Part shown: positions 18,308 to 27,737 of the stretch, piece after piece
Layout: each line of letters starts with the position of its first letter
Position numbering within the stretch: the stretch's first letter is position 1
From: Gammaproteobacteria bacterium
GTDB taxonomy: Bacteria; Pseudomonadota; Gammaproteobacteria; Pseudomonadales; Azotimanducaceae_A
DNA: 64,000 nucleotides
Reading direction: 5' to 3'
NCBI GenBank assembly: GCA_012960755.1
Contig: DUAT01000057.1
Span: 415,909 to 479,908, forward strand
Position numbers and translations under genes: made by a program
Notes under the pieces: model-generated
The model's database searches: none
Seen by the model: the letters and a program-made list of their open reading frames with translations, nothing else
What the model was told of the DNA's origin: nothing

Positions 18308-19782
18308 TGCCCGTTCTCTTCGGCCAAACTGATCGCGAATTCCTCTTCCGGGGAATAGACCAGGGTCTTGCGGCCGTGCAGGCCGAAATACAGTAAGCCT
18401 AAGATGAACCAGATTGCGACCCCCATAACCCCCGGGCGAAAATCCGGATTCTGAAATAACAATACCAGAGTGACAAGGGAAATGAGTAAAGCCACTACCG
18501 CACCGGTAGTTCCCAGCGGACTGACAAAGGGGCGATCAAGCTGCGGGTATTTTCTCTTTATGACAATATAGGAAGTCATTTGCATAGCATAGGCGATGAC
18601 TGCGCCGAATACTGCCATATTAAGAATCACCCCTCCAAAGGTGCCACTTCCCGAGGGGTCCAGAACGTACAACAGCATCAGTACCAGGTAGCCAACGACC
18701 GCCCCGGAGATAAGTGCTACGTGAGGTGTCTTCTGCTCAGCATGCGTGATTGACAACCAGTGAGGGAAATAACCAGCTCTGCCAAGGGAATATATATTGC
18801 GACCAAACGCATAAATAATGGCATGAAAACTCGCGATCAAGCCAGCAACGGCTACCAGACCTAACACCTTGGCACTGGAGACACCCACCGTTAGCTTCAG
18901 GCCGTCCAGCAGGGGCTCCTCCGTGGCTGAACCAAAATAGGCCGCACCGTCACCTATGCCGATGTTCAACACGGTAACTAGGAAGCCCGTGAGCATTAAC
19001 GTGGCAAGTCCCCATAATAATCCCCGCGGCATGTTTCGGGATATATCGGTGGCTTCCTCCGCAGCCAGTGGTAGTTGTTCAATCGCCAAGTACAGCCAGA
19101 TGGCGAAAGGCAGTGCAGCGCCAACACCCACCCAGCCTTTAGGGAGGAAGGTTGATTGACCTGGCTCCGCCGGAATATTCCACAACAGATCCCAGTTGAA
19201 AAGTTGCAGCGCGCTGATAAAAAACGTGATTAGAATTAGTAGCGCCAACACCGTGATGAACACAATGAATTTAAACGACTCTTCCACGCCCCAGATATTC
19301 AGCCCCACGAAAACCACGTATAGTCCAAGCCACCACAGCGGCTGGGCACTGTCTGGAGTCGCAAATATGTTCTGCAGGTAGGCTGCAGCAAAATAGCAGA
19401 CCACCGCCGTGGTAACGACGTACTCCATGTTCTCGGCGAGGCCGGTGATGTAACCGCCCCAGGGGCCCATGGCTGTGCGACCAAACGAGTACGCGCCGCC
19501 GGTATGCGGTAAAGCCGTGGACATTTCGGCGATCGAACTGCAAAGCCCGACATACATCACCGTCACAATGACAAGCGCCACCAGGAAACCGCCAAACCCG
19601 GCCTGTCCCACTCCCAGGTTCCAACCAGAAAAATCACCAGAGATCACAGCGCCGACGCCCAGAGCCCACAGCGACCAGGCACCAGCGTATTTTTTCAGGC
19701 GACGACTTTCAAAGTAGCCCTCAGCGGCGATGTGGTATTCGACTCCGCCCGCCAATTTCGTTTTAATTTCCGATCCGGACAC
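18304..19782 (-). CDS. APC-superfamily permease, ethanolamine-permease-like
   Basis: A 492-aa inner-membrane amino acid/polyamine/organocation permease with about 12 hydrophobic segments. The first TM has the family's unwound GVGAVISGDFSGWN. Also visible are SSIAEMSTALPHTGGAYSF near 82-100, and IWLYLAIEQLPLAAEEATD near 225-243, where the E-x-x-P motif resembles ethanolamine permeases. The start codon is GTG at 19782 with GGGGG a few bases upstream. Substrate ethanolamine or an amino acid is inference from subfamily resemblance; no ethanolamine ammonia-lyase gene is in the window. Confidence 0.85.
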   Translation of the reverse strand: MSGSEIKTKLAGGVEYHIAAEGYFESRRLKKYAGAWSLWALGVGAVISGDFSGWNLGVGQAGFGGFLVALVIVTVMYVGLCSSIAEMSTALPHTGGAYSFGRTAMGPWGGYITGLAENMEYVVTTAVVCYFAAAYLQNIFATPDSAQPLWWLGLYVVFVGLNIWGVEESFKFIVFITVLALLILITFFISALQLFNWDLLWNIPAEPGQSTFLPKGWVGVGAALPFAIWLYLAIEQLPLAAEEATDISRNMPRGLLWGLATLMLTGFLVTVLNIGIGDGAAYFGSATEEPLLDGLKLTVGVSSAKVLGLVAVAGLIASFHAIIYAFGRNIYSLGRAGYFPHWLSITHAEQKTPHVALISGAVVGYLVLMLLYVLDPSGSGTFGGVILNMAVFGAVIAYAMQMTSYIVIKRKYPQLDRPFVSPLGTTGAVVALLISLVTLVLLFQNPDFRPGVMGVAIWFILGLLYFGLHGRKTLVYSPEEEFAISLAEENGQ

Positions 19783-20490
19783 AACGCCCCCTGTTGTTGG
19801 TATGGCGCTCCGCCAGATTTCTAGTCTACTCGTAAACTACCAATGTTAACTACTAACAAGCCGATTGGCATGCTACACCATACCGTGAAGCGGCCTACAT
19901 TGAGCCGGATTTTTCTCGGTCCCAACACGATTGACCAGAATGATACCAGTACTAGCCAACACCAGGGCAATGCTGAGTATTGGTGTAGTGGGATCGCGGA
20001 ATCGCATGAGTATGTAACGAATTTCGGAAGCTATCTTTGCTTCGTTAACAGGCTGAGACAAAATAGTGCCTAAAAGGATACTGCCCGATTAGCAAATTCT
20101 CCACGCTGTCGGGTTTGTTTGATCCTATGTTCAAGCAGAGGTAGCTATCATACGACCGCACTTGGCCGATAGCTCCGCTTTAGGACCACCTGTCCAAAAA
20201 TTGCCGATTGGTTGGAAAGCGGCGTTTTCGTTAGCGCGCAATATGAGATCAAAATGTGAACGATGGCTTATCCAGGGTCTAAAAAGGCAGCGCAGGAACC
20301 GGGTTATTTGCGCCACATTGCCTCCTTCGACCTAGGTCGTGGACTTTGATCGAGATTCTATACATTACTTAATATACCGACTATGAAAGGGTCTTCTGAA
20401 AAGTTTGTTGGTGCTGTTGTAAGTACCTATGTATCATCTTTTTCACATCTACGCTGGTTGCTGGCGTGTTAGATGTTCCAGGAGGATATT
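19783..20490. other. Long divergent intergenic region
   Basis: 708 bases between the permease (minus) and amidase (plus) starts, expected to hold both promoters. A minus-strand frame from a TTG at 20061 encodes about 62 aa with one hydrophobic stretch (TPILSIALVLASTGIILVN), which could be a small membrane protein, but it has no good ribosome binding site and I do not call it. No convincing sigma-70 promoter, repeat or RNA was found. Confidence 0.45.
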
Positions 20491-21924
20491 ATGAATGTTG
20501 AAGAATATACCCGCTATGACGCGCTAGGGCTTGCCGAGCTGGTTAGTAGCGGTGAAGTGACGGCAGAAGAGCTGAGCGAAACGGCGAGACGGGCGACCGA
20601 GGCTGTTAATAATCAGCTTAACGCCGTTGTTGGATTTGTGGACGATAGAACTGCAGATACAGTCAATGAAAACGCCAGGTTTAAAGGCGTGCCAACATTC
20701 CTGAAAGACCTGGGCGCAGGTATCGCGGGGATGACCCAGGAAATGGGCTCCCGTCTTACCACCGGTTTTGTCCCGCCTTTTACCAGCTATTTAGCCCAGC
20801 GTATGCTGGATGCCGGATTTAGTGTGATCGGTCGGACTACTTGTCCGGAGTTCGGTCTAACACTGACGACGGAATCCCTGGCGACGGGCCAGACAAAAAA
20901 CCCATGGAACACAGCTCACATCACCGGAGGTTCAAGTGGCGGTTCTGCAGCGTTGGTTGCAGCCGGGGCCGTGCCCATTGCGCATACTAATGATGGTGGT
21001 GGTTCTACTCGTATCCCTGCAAGTATCTGCGGCAACGTTGGTTTGAAAACCTCTCGCGGGCTCGTGACCCTGGGACCCACATTAAATGATGTCACGGGAC
21101 CGTTAATAGCAGAAGGCTGCAACTCGAGAACTGTTCGTGACACGGCGGCGTTTCTTGATGCAGTAGCAGGGCCTGCTGCAGGAGAAGGAGTAGTGACAAA
21201 CAGACCTGCTGTTTCCTACCTGGAAAAACTAAATGACGCGCCAAAAAAGTATCGAATTGCTTTAAGTCTGGACCCCTGGGGTGGTCAACCGTTTTCTGCC
21301 GAAACCCGCGCTGAGACGGAGCGAATTGCTGAAACGCTAAGCAGTCTGGGGCACCAGGTCGAGGAAGCGACTCCAGATGTTGTGAAGGATGGCGCCATCA
21401 TTGCGAGTTTCAGGACACTGTGGTTCACCATGGCGCATTCCAACATAAAAAAACTGGTGCCGCTTACCAAACGGCAACCAGGACCGGATACCCTCGAGCC
21501 CACGACACTACAGATGGCCGCAGCCGGGGCTGAACTGAGCGCTTTTGACTATGCCAGTGCAATTGGATATTCCAATCAGGTGAGTCGCTTTCTGGGAAGT
21601 TTTTTCGGGCACTGGGATCTGATATTGACGCCGTCGATGACCCAGTCAACACCAAAACTGGGCAGCGCTATCACATTGCTTAGTGGCGGCACATTAGATG
21701 AATGGTTTGAAGCAGCAATGGCACTGGTTCCTCACACGCCAGTTGCCAATTTTACGGGTTTACCCGCCATATCGGTCCCCTGTGGAATCGGCCCTGGTGA
21801 GTTGCCACTCGGCATGCATTTTTTTGCCCCGATGGGGGGCGAATCCGAACTCCTCGATATTGCCCGGCAACTTGAAATCGCCGAGCCGTGGAAAGATCGA
21901 AAGCCTGTGGTCTTTGCCAATTAG
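20491..21924 (+). CDS. Amidase (amidase signature family)
   Basis: A 477-aa serine amidase. The Ser-cisSer-Lys triad is readable: Lys72 (FLKDLGAG), the cis-Ser in GGSSGGSAA (148-149) and the nucleophile Ser172 in DGGGSTRIPAS. This family hydrolyses amides, including acetamide, aryl amides and the GatA reaction; no GatB/GatC lies nearby, so this is a catabolic amidase. The ATG at 20491 follows a strong AGGAGG. An upstream in-frame ATG at 20473 lies before that site and is rejected. Confidence 0.9.
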   Translation: MNVEEYTRYDALGLAELVSSGEVTAEELSETARRATEAVNNQLNAVVGFVDDRTADTVNENARFKGVPTFLKDLGAGIAGMTQEMGSRLTTGFVPPFTSYLAQRMLDAGFSVIGRTTCPEFGLTLTTESLATGQTKNPWNTAHITGGSSGGSAALVAAGAVPIAHTNDGGGSTRIPASICGNVGLKTSRGLVTLGPTLNDVTGPLIAEGCNSRTVRDTAAFLDAVAGPAAGEGVVTNRPAVSYLEKLNDAPKKYRIALSLDPWGGQPFSAETRAETERIAETLSSLGHQVEEATPDVVKDGAIIASFRTLWFTMAHSNIKKLVPLTKRQPGPDTLEPTTLQMAAAGAELSAFDYASAIGYSNQVSRFLGSFFGHWDLILTPSMTQSTPKLGSAITLLSGGTLDEWFEAAMALVPHTPVANFTGLPAISVPCGIGPGELPLGMHFFAPMGGESELLDIARQLEIAEPWKDRKPVVFAN

Positions 21925-22148
21925 ATACACAGGTCTTCATCAGAATTCATGCGGTCGGCGTAAAGTGCCGGAGTAAATCTTGTCACACGTCTATCGAAGT
22001 GGAAGAGTCACCAGTTTGGGTTGCCCTGCCCGAACGGTAAGGGTGACAATTTCCATGCAGGTAAGATGGATAGTGAATTCGCAAACAAATCAAATACTAA
22101 TGTTGCTTACGTCAAATCCATCGGCAAGTCGACCCAGACAAGCACCGG

Positions 22149-23009
22149 TCAAACGGGTTTCTCACCCTGGACGATAACCCGGTGCATGTGACGCCGCTTA
22201 CCGGCATAGTCATTGAGCGCATTGTGGAACACACAGCGGTTGTCCCACATGGCCAGGCTGCCATTGCGCCATTTAAAACGGGTAACAAAGCGGTCCTGGG
22301 TCAAATAGTTCATCAGGTAACTGAATAGGGGAATACTCTCTTCCCGGGTCCAGCCATCAATACGGTGGGTATGGGGTTTGCTGCAGTAGATACTCTTTTT
22401 CCCGGTTTCGACATGGGTACGGATCAGTGGATGTTCGACTTCCTGTTCTGTAAATTCCGTATTGCCGCCGTAGGCTTCTCCCAGGTTTTCACGTGCTGCA
22501 ACCTGAGCATAATCTCCACTGGCACCATGTACCATTTTCGGCGAGTAGATGCCATCCAGACCCTCAAGGGTCTGTTTCATTCCGTCACTAAGTTCTGCAT
22601 AGGCTGCCGTCGCATCCGCAAACAGGGTATCCCCACCCTCATCAGGCACTTCTACCGCGTACAGCAATGTCGCCTTGGGCGGCAGATCCAGATAAGAAGT
22701 ATCCGTATGCCAGGCACCACCAAAGTTCATGGAGGAATCCGCTTCCTTGATGATGGGGATCACGTTGGAATGTGAATCTAGCGCCTTCATAAACGGGTAA
22801 ACATCCAGCTCGCCAAAGTTGGCCGCAAACCCGGCTTGTTGTGTAGGGGTGAGGTTCTGGTCCCTGAAGAATAATACATGATGCTCGAGCCACGCCGAAT
22901 GGATTTCGCTAAGCACGGCTTCAGAAAACGGTTGCGATAAATCAACCCCTGACACTTCAGCGCCCACCGGACCGATTGATCCGTCCACGCTGATTGTTTG
23001 ATAACCCAT
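22149..23009 (-). CDS. TauD/TfdA family Fe(II)/2-oxoglutarate dioxygenase (second copy)
   Basis: A 286-aa enzyme with the facial triad His101-x-Asp103 (AWHTDTSYLDLPP) and His262 (CVFHNALNDY), and Arg277 (HMHRVIVQG) for 2-oxoglutarate. Compared with the copy at 11580 it has a longer segment between the HxD motif and the distal His, closer to taurine/alpha-ketoglutarate dioxygenases. AGGAGGGA precedes the ATG at 23009. It is divergent from the dehydrogenase gene, with only 66 bases between starts, so the two promoters overlap and may share control. Confidence 0.9.
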   Translation of the reverse strand: MGYQTISVDGSIGPVGAEVSGVDLSQPFSEAVLSEIHSAWLEHHVLFFRDQNLTPTQQAGFAANFGELDVYPFMKALDSHSNVIPIIKEADSSMNFGGAWHTDTSYLDLPPKATLLYAVEVPDEGGDTLFADATAAYAELSDGMKQTLEGLDGIYSPKMVHGASGDYAQVAARENLGEAYGGNTEFTEQEVEHPLIRTHVETGKKSIYCSKPHTHRIDGWTREESIPLFSYLMNYLTQDRFVTRFKWRNGSLAMWDNRCVFHNALNDYAGKRRHMHRVIVQGEKPV

Positions 23010-23075
23010 GACAAATTCCCTCCTACAGTGAATACTACGACAGATAATGATAAAAAGCTTAAGGATGTTGCCCCT

Positions 23076-24167
23076 ATGCCTGATACGAAACACAAAAAAC
23101 AGACAGAGACTTCCACAAAACGGGTGGCTGTATTTGATGGGGATGACGCGTCACCAGAAGTCATGATACCGTCGGTTGACCTGCTGCAAGCAATGCAATT
23201 GCCTATCGAGTTTGAGCGGCCATTGATAGGTGAGGCTGCTCAAACTCAAACAGGGCAGGCTTTTCCAGATGAAACCAAAGCCGCCATCGACGCCTGTGAC
23301 TGTACCTGGTTCGGCTCAACCAGCGGTGCCAGCACGGCTGCGTTGTTTTATCTGCGATGGGGAAAACAAACCTATGCCAATGTCCGGCCCTGTGAATGGT
23401 ACCCGGGTTTTAAAACGCCATTGGTCAATCCGGAAGGTATCGACTTCACCATCGTTCGAGAGAACCTGGAAGATCTTTACCTGGGACTTGAGGGTGATAT
23501 CGAAGAATTGCAGGCACTGAATTTTTACTCAAGGCATGCACGCGCCAATCTGTCGGATTTGACACCTGGTAAATACGCCATCAAGGCGATTACCAAAAAA
23601 GGTTCGGAGCGGGTGATCCGCTTTGCATTTGAACTGGCACGAAAAAGGGGTCAGCAAAAACGGGTCACGGTCACTTGCAAATACAACATGCTGAGCGTGT
23701 CAGATGGTTACTTCAGGGAGATAGCGACGGAAATCGCAAAAGAATACGCGGATATTGAATTCAACACCTATATTATCGATGACTTCCTCTGTCGTATGAT
23801 CACAAATCCACAACATTTTGACGTTATCGTCATGCCCAACCTCTATGGTGACATAATGTCTGATGGCGCGGCCGGTTTGATAGGCGGCCTTGGCCTGGCA
23901 CCTTCTGGCTGTTATGGCACTGACTACGCCTATTTCGAGTCTGCGCATGGCACCGCGCCTGATATTGCAGGCCAGAACATTATTAATCCCACCGCGACGT
24001 TGTTGTCTGCATGCATGATGCTGGATTATCTAGGATTCGAATCAGATTCAGACAAGTTGAGGCAAGCGGTGAAGGCAGTTTATCGGGAAGCCAGGTTTCT
24101 AACGAAAGACCAAGGGGGCGATGCCAGTACAACAGAATTTTGCAATGCAATAGCAGATTTCCTATAA
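23076..24167 (+). CDS. Isocitrate/isopropylmalate dehydrogenase family protein
   Basis: A 363-aa beta-decarboxylating dehydrogenase. Motifs are YANVRP (substrate Arg), TIVRENLEDLY, the catalytic Lys/Asp region DVIVMPNLYGDIMSDGAAGL (metal Asp residues) and the cofactor loop ESAHGTAPDIAGQNIINPTA. An N-terminal GDDASPEV replaces the usual GDGIGPEV. It could act on isocitrate, tartrate or a related 2-hydroxyacid. Start ATG 23076 has AAGGA about 10 nt upstream; the frame is open further upstream, into the divergent promoter. It is followed closely by the SRPBCC gene. Confidence 0.85.
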   Translation: MPDTKHKKQTETSTKRVAVFDGDDASPEVMIPSVDLLQAMQLPIEFERPLIGEAAQTQTGQAFPDETKAAIDACDCTWFGSTSGASTAALFYLRWGKQTYANVRPCEWYPGFKTPLVNPEGIDFTIVRENLEDLYLGLEGDIEELQALNFYSRHARANLSDLTPGKYAIKAITKKGSERVIRFAFELARKRGQQKRVTVTCKYNMLSVSDGYFREIATEIAKEYADIEFNTYIIDDFLCRMITNPQHFDVIVMPNLYGDIMSDGAAGLIGGLGLAPSGCYGTDYAYFESAHGTAPDIAGQNIINPTATLLSACMMLDYLGFESDSDKLRQAVKAVYREARFLTKDQGGDASTTEFCNAIADFL

Positions 24168-24204
24168 CAGGTTGGAAGGTCTCCTGACGAAGGTAACAGA
24201 AAAC

Positions 24205-24738
24205 ATGATCGACCCTGAATCTTACGACTGGTCAAAATTCGAACTCACCTACTATTACAACGCCCCTCTCAGTCGCGTCTTCCGCGCTTGGACAGAGAGC
24301 CGCGGTTTGGAATCTTTTTTCATCGCTCACAGCGCATACAGCAAAAATAGCAACCGGCGAGCAGATGATGAACTGCCCCAGGCGGGTGACAACTACAACT
24401 GGGAATTTCGCCAAGGATTCTCTGTCGACGGCACGATCACTACCCTGACCCCTGAAAAACAGTTTTCCTTCAGCTTTGGCCAAATGCAGGTTGATATTTA
24501 TTTTCGTGCGTTCAATAGCCAGACAGAAGTCCAACTGATCCAGTCAAAAATCCAAAATACAGCCGATGGTAAAGTGTTGGGTCATCTGAATTGTCGGTCC
24601 TGTTGGATATTTTTTATGACCAATCTCACTTCAATATTGGACCACGGCAAGGATCTGAGGGATGCCAATCCAGACTTGGTTTCTTCCATGGAAGTCGGGT
24701 TTATCCCAATGACTCAACGTGACCCGGACTCGGGTTGA
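24205..24738 (+). CDS. SRPBCC / AHSA1-like protein
   Basis: A cytosolic protein of about 177 aa with the START/SRPBCC helix-grip pattern: ELTYYYNAPLSRVFRAWTES at the start, then WEFRQGFSVDGTITTLTPEK and a C-terminal helix. Members bind hydrophobic ligands; Aha1-like ones are common in bacteria with unknown roles. I chose ATG 24205 (MIDPESYDW); a TTG at 24172 would add 11 residues. Its last 25 bases overlap the convergent CysZ gene. Confidence 0.68.
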   Translation: MIDPESYDWSKFELTYYYNAPLSRVFRAWTESRGLESFFIAHSAYSKNSNRRADDELPQAGDNYNWEFRQGFSVDGTITTLTPEKQFSFSFGQMQVDIYFRAFNSQTEVQLIQSKIQNTADGKVLGHLNCRSCWIFFMTNLTSILDHGKDLRDANPDLVSSMEVGFIPMTQRDPDSG

Positions 24739-25448
24739 TTGTTGTCTCGCAGCACTTCTACCCAAAACACCGTGCCACCTGCAACCGCCACCGGGATCAG
24801 CACCAGGTTTAACAGGGGAATCGCAACAACAAAGTAAACGACGGTGCCGAACAGGATTGCATGAAAAAGATTGCCCCGCAGGCGACGTCTCAGGTCTGCA
24901 AAACTGACCTGATTATTATCCGCTGCGTAGTCCGTATATTGAACGCTCATCATCCAGCCTCCAAACAGAATCCAGGCGAAGGGTGCGAGCACATTGATGC
25001 CCGGGATAAACGACAGAATAACAAGGCCCAGCAGTCGTGGCAGGAAGTAAAGCAGTTTGGTGAGTTCTCGCCCGATAGCACGGAAAAGCACGGTCGCCAC
25101 ATTGATGGATTGCGACCGGTACCCCGCAACCAGGTATTCTTCAACTTTTTCTGAGAGCACAGCATTAAATGGGGAAGCGACAATATTGGCGAAGATAGAA
25201 AACGTATAGATGCCAATAGCGAACACCACAACCGCCGTCAACAATCCTATAAGCCAGGACAGGAACTGCAGCCATTCCGGTAGCCAACCAGCCAGTGTCT
25301 GTATCCAAAGATCATATTGTGAAACGCCGTAAGCCATCACTAACGACAATATGACGATATTAATGATCAACGGGATAATGACATACTGGCGTAAACCTGG
25401 CTGACGAACCAGTTTTACACCTTCAAAAAAACAATCAATACCATTCAT
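24714..25448 (-). CDS. cysZ: CysZ-type sulfate transport protein (EI24 domain)
   Basis: A 244-aa inner-membrane protein. The pattern fits CysZ: FFEGVKLVRQPGLRQYVIIP at the N-terminus, a long TM1 (IIPLIINIVILSLVMAYGV), an IVASPFNAVLSEKVEEYL motif near 90-107, and a C-terminal AWILFGGWMMSVQYTDYAAD block. CysZ forms a sulfate channel feeding cysteine synthesis. Length matches E. coli CysZ (253 aa). The gene overlaps the SRPBCC gene end to end and stands alone on its strand. Confidence 0.85.
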   Translation of the reverse strand: MNGIDCFFEGVKLVRQPGLRQYVIIPLIINIVILSLVMAYGVSQYDLWIQTLAGWLPEWLQFLSWLIGLLTAVVVFAIGIYTFSIFANIVASPFNAVLSEKVEEYLVAGYRSQSINVATVLFRAIGRELTKLLYFLPRLLGLVILSFIPGINVLAPFAWILFGGWMMSVQYTDYAADNNQVSFADLRRRLRGNLFHAILFGTVVYFVVAIPLLNLVLIPVAVAGGTVFWVEVLRDNNQPESGSR

Positions 25449-25545
25449 GTGACCTATTATATCTTGTTCACCGTCTGACTTCTGCGCCCGACATAGCGGG
25501 TATTACGTTATTCTCTGTCTAACTTCAAGCAACGGAAATTCCAGA

Positions 25546-26406
25546 ATGCAAAACTTTGAAGGCAAGGTGGCTGTTATCACAGGTGCCGCCAGCGGTATCG
25601 GACGAGGTCTTACGGAAAAATGCCTGGCCGAGGGTATGCATGTTGTCATGGCCGATATTGAAGAGGATATCCTCAACAAAGCGGCTGAAGAACTGCAGGC
25701 TGATGGTAAAAACAACATATTAACCGTAAAAACCGATGTCTCTGTTCTCGAAGAGATCGAACAACTCGCTCAAAAAGCCCTTGACCATTTTGGCGCCGTC
25801 AATGTCCTGTTCAACAACGCCGGTGTTGGCGGAGGTGGCAACGCCTGGGAAAGTTCCCAAAAAGACTGGGAGTGGGTGATTGGGGTCAACCTCTGGAGTG
25901 TAATTCACGGTTTGCGGGTGTTTGTACCGCATATGATTGAGCAGGATGACGACTGCCATATCGTTAATACGGCCTCGGTCGCCGGGCTTATCGGTGGCAG
26001 CACCAATGCATCCTACTCCGTTACCAAACATGGCGTCGTGGCACTCACTGAAAACCTGTATCGCGATCTTCACAGCCAGGGTTTGCATATCGGTGCCTCG
26101 GTGCTCTGTCCTGGTTTTGTCAATACGAATATTCTGAACAGTGATCGCAACAGACCCAGCCGATTATCAAATGCAGAAGAGGCGGTAACACCCACACCAG
26201 AGCAACAAAAGATGAGAGGTCTGATGGTAGATTTCTTACGTCAGGGTATGCAGCCCAGTGAACTGGCAGATGTCGTTTTTGAAGGTATTCGATCAGAACG
26301 ACTGTATATACTAACCCACGACGATTTCAACGATATTATCCTCAACCGCGCCCAGAACATTGCCAGTGGGACCAACCCGCCTATAACCAACTTTGTGCGT
26401 GAATAA
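25546..26406 (+). CDS. Short-chain dehydrogenase/reductase
   Basis: A 286-aa NAD(P)-dependent oxidoreductase. It shows the classical motifs TGAASGIG (12-19), NNAG (90-93), Ser144 and the catalytic Tyr157-x3-Lys161 (YSVTKHG). A C-terminal extension beyond the core 250 aa is present. An acidic residue after beta-2 (MADIEED) points to NAD(H). It is followed on the same strand by the ABM protein and the LLM-class gene. The substrate is unknown. Confidence 0.9.
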   Translation: MQNFEGKVAVITGAASGIGRGLTEKCLAEGMHVVMADIEEDILNKAAEELQADGKNNILTVKTDVSVLEEIEQLAQKALDHFGAVNVLFNNAGVGGGGNAWESSQKDWEWVIGVNLWSVIHGLRVFVPHMIEQDDDCHIVNTASVAGLIGGSTNASYSVTKHGVVALTENLYRDLHSQGLHIGASVLCPGFVNTNILNSDRNRPSRLSNAEEAVTPTPEQQKMRGLMVDFLRQGMQPSELADVVFEGIRSERLYILTHDDFNDIILNRAQNIASGTNPPITNFVRE

Positions 26407-26536
26407 CCTCAACAACGAATCTTTGATTCGTCCTTGACTGGCACAAAGACCGGCGCAACTGGTTCTTATCCAATGAACAGCGTACCATGGGGCGCAGAAT
26501 CCATGGACGTTTATACACCTGCCGCCAGAGAAAACT

Positions 26537-26839
26537 ATGTTTATCGCGATGAATAGGTTTCAGATAGCCAGAGGATTCGAAGAAGGGTTCGAAAAAATCT
26601 GGCGTGAACGGGACACCTATCTGGCATCAGTCCCGGGTTTTGAATCATTTTCCCTGCTCAAGGGACCACAAACAGATGACCACGTCCTGTATGCTTCCCA
26701 TACCGTCTGGACCAGCAGAAAGGACTTCGTGGCCTGGACAGAGTCTGAGAGCTTCCGCAAGGCGCACGCACAGACATCGGCACCCAAAGGCACCTATCTG
26801 GGGCATCCGAACCTCGAAACGTTTGAAAAAGTAGTCTAG
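26537..26839 (+). CDS. ABM-domain protein, heme-degrading monooxygenase-like
   Basis: A 100-aa ferredoxin-like protein of the antibiotic biosynthesis monooxygenase fold. It keeps the Asn-Trp-His triad of IsdG-type heme oxygenases at near-identical positions: Asn6 (MNRFQI), Trp67 (VAWTES) and His77 (KAHAQT). The VPGFESFSLLKG segment is also typical of HmoA/IsdG. A role in heme degradation is therefore likely but not proven; other ABM proteins have other substrates. It lies 26 bases before the LLM-class gene and is possibly co-transcribed. Confidence 0.8.
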   Translation: MFIAMNRFQIARGFEEGFEKIWRERDTYLASVPGFESFSLLKGPQTDDHVLYASHTVWTSRKDFVAWTESESFRKAHAQTSAPKGTYLGHPNLETFEKVV

Positions 26840-26865
26840 CGTTCGCACGCTGATGAGGGATATCA

Positions 26866-27735
26866 ATGGAATTTGGCTTACGCTATTGCAACACAGGGTA
26901 CTACGCTGATCCAGCCAGGGCGGTTGAACTCATGCAGGCTGGTGAAGAAGCAGGGTTTGAATCTGCTTGGACGGTTGAACATACTGTGCTGCCTGCAGGC
27001 TATCAATCCCCCTACCCTTATTCACCGGACGGTAAAATCGCCGGTGGTGCCAACGATATCCCCCTGCCTGACCCGTTGATCTGGATGGCCTACGTCGCGG
27101 CCAGGACTTCCACGATTAAACTCGGAACAGGCATACTGATCCTGCCCCAGCACAACCCTGTTATCACGGCCAAACAGATAGCCACGCTGGACTCAATGTC
27201 AAAAGGACGCATCATAATTGGTGTGGGAGTTGGCTGGTTAGAAGAAGAATTCGACGCGCTAGGTGCTGATTTTGCTACGCGGGGGGCGAGAACTGACGAG
27301 TACATTGCGGCGATGAGAGCACTCTGGTCGCAGGACGCGCCTACATTTGACGGGGAATTTGTTCAGTTCAAAGGTGCCTATTGCAGACCGCAGCCGGTAA
27401 ACGGCAACGTGCCGATTATTATCGGCGGGCATACAAGGGCTGCGGCTCGACGAGCAGGGCGAATTGGAGACGGCTTTTTCCCCGCCCGTGGTATTTCTGA
27501 AGATCTTATTCGGCTCGCCAGGACGACGGCCCATGCAAATGGGCGTGATCCAGAGACAATAGAGATAACGACGAGTCTGCCACCCAATCTGCAGGAAATC
27601 GCCCGGCTGGCAGCTATGGGCGTCAAGAGAGTCCTGGTTCCGGTGTCGCCGACAATCGGCATGGAGACCTGGATCAAGAATCCGGATGAAGCCCTGGCCT
27701 GGAAAGATCAAATCGACCGGTACCGGAACCTTTAG
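26866..27735 (+). CDS. LLM class oxidoreductase, F420-dependent-like (TIGR03619 type)
   Basis: A 289-aa TIM-barrel flavin or F420 oxidoreductase. Markers are AGEEAGFESAWTVEHTVLP near 26-44, IKLGTGILILPQHNP near 83-97, SKGRIIIGVGVGWLEEEFDALG near 111-132 and a VPIIIGGHTRAAARRAGRIGDG-like block near 180-200. The GVGWLEEEF motif is characteristic of the TIGR03619 group, annotated F420-dependent in actinobacteria. Whether this organism makes F420 is unknown. GAGGGA precedes the ATG. It converges with the FimL-like gene, 2 bases apart. Confidence 0.86.
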   Translation: MEFGLRYCNTGYYADPARAVELMQAGEEAGFESAWTVEHTVLPAGYQSPYPYSPDGKIAGGANDIPLPDPLIWMAYVAARTSTIKLGTGILILPQHNPVITAKQIATLDSMSKGRIIIGVGVGWLEEEFDALGADFATRGARTDEYIAAMRALWSQDAPTFDGEFVQFKGAYCRPQPVNGNVPIIIGGHTRAAARRAGRIGDGFFPARGISEDLIRLARTTAHANGRDPETIEITTSLPPNLQEIARLAAMGVKRVLVPVSPTIGMETWIKNPDEALAWKDQIDRYRNL

Positions 27736-27737
27736 TG

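Noticed and set aside
19843..20073. 76-codon plus-strand ORF upstream of the amidase gene
   Set aside because: Composition is not protein-like, and it lies opposite an equally doubtful minus-strand frame.
26415..26431. ACGAATC-TTT-GATTCGT hairpin after the SDR gene as a terminator
   Set aside because: The stem is only 7 bp, AT-rich, and has no T-tract after it.
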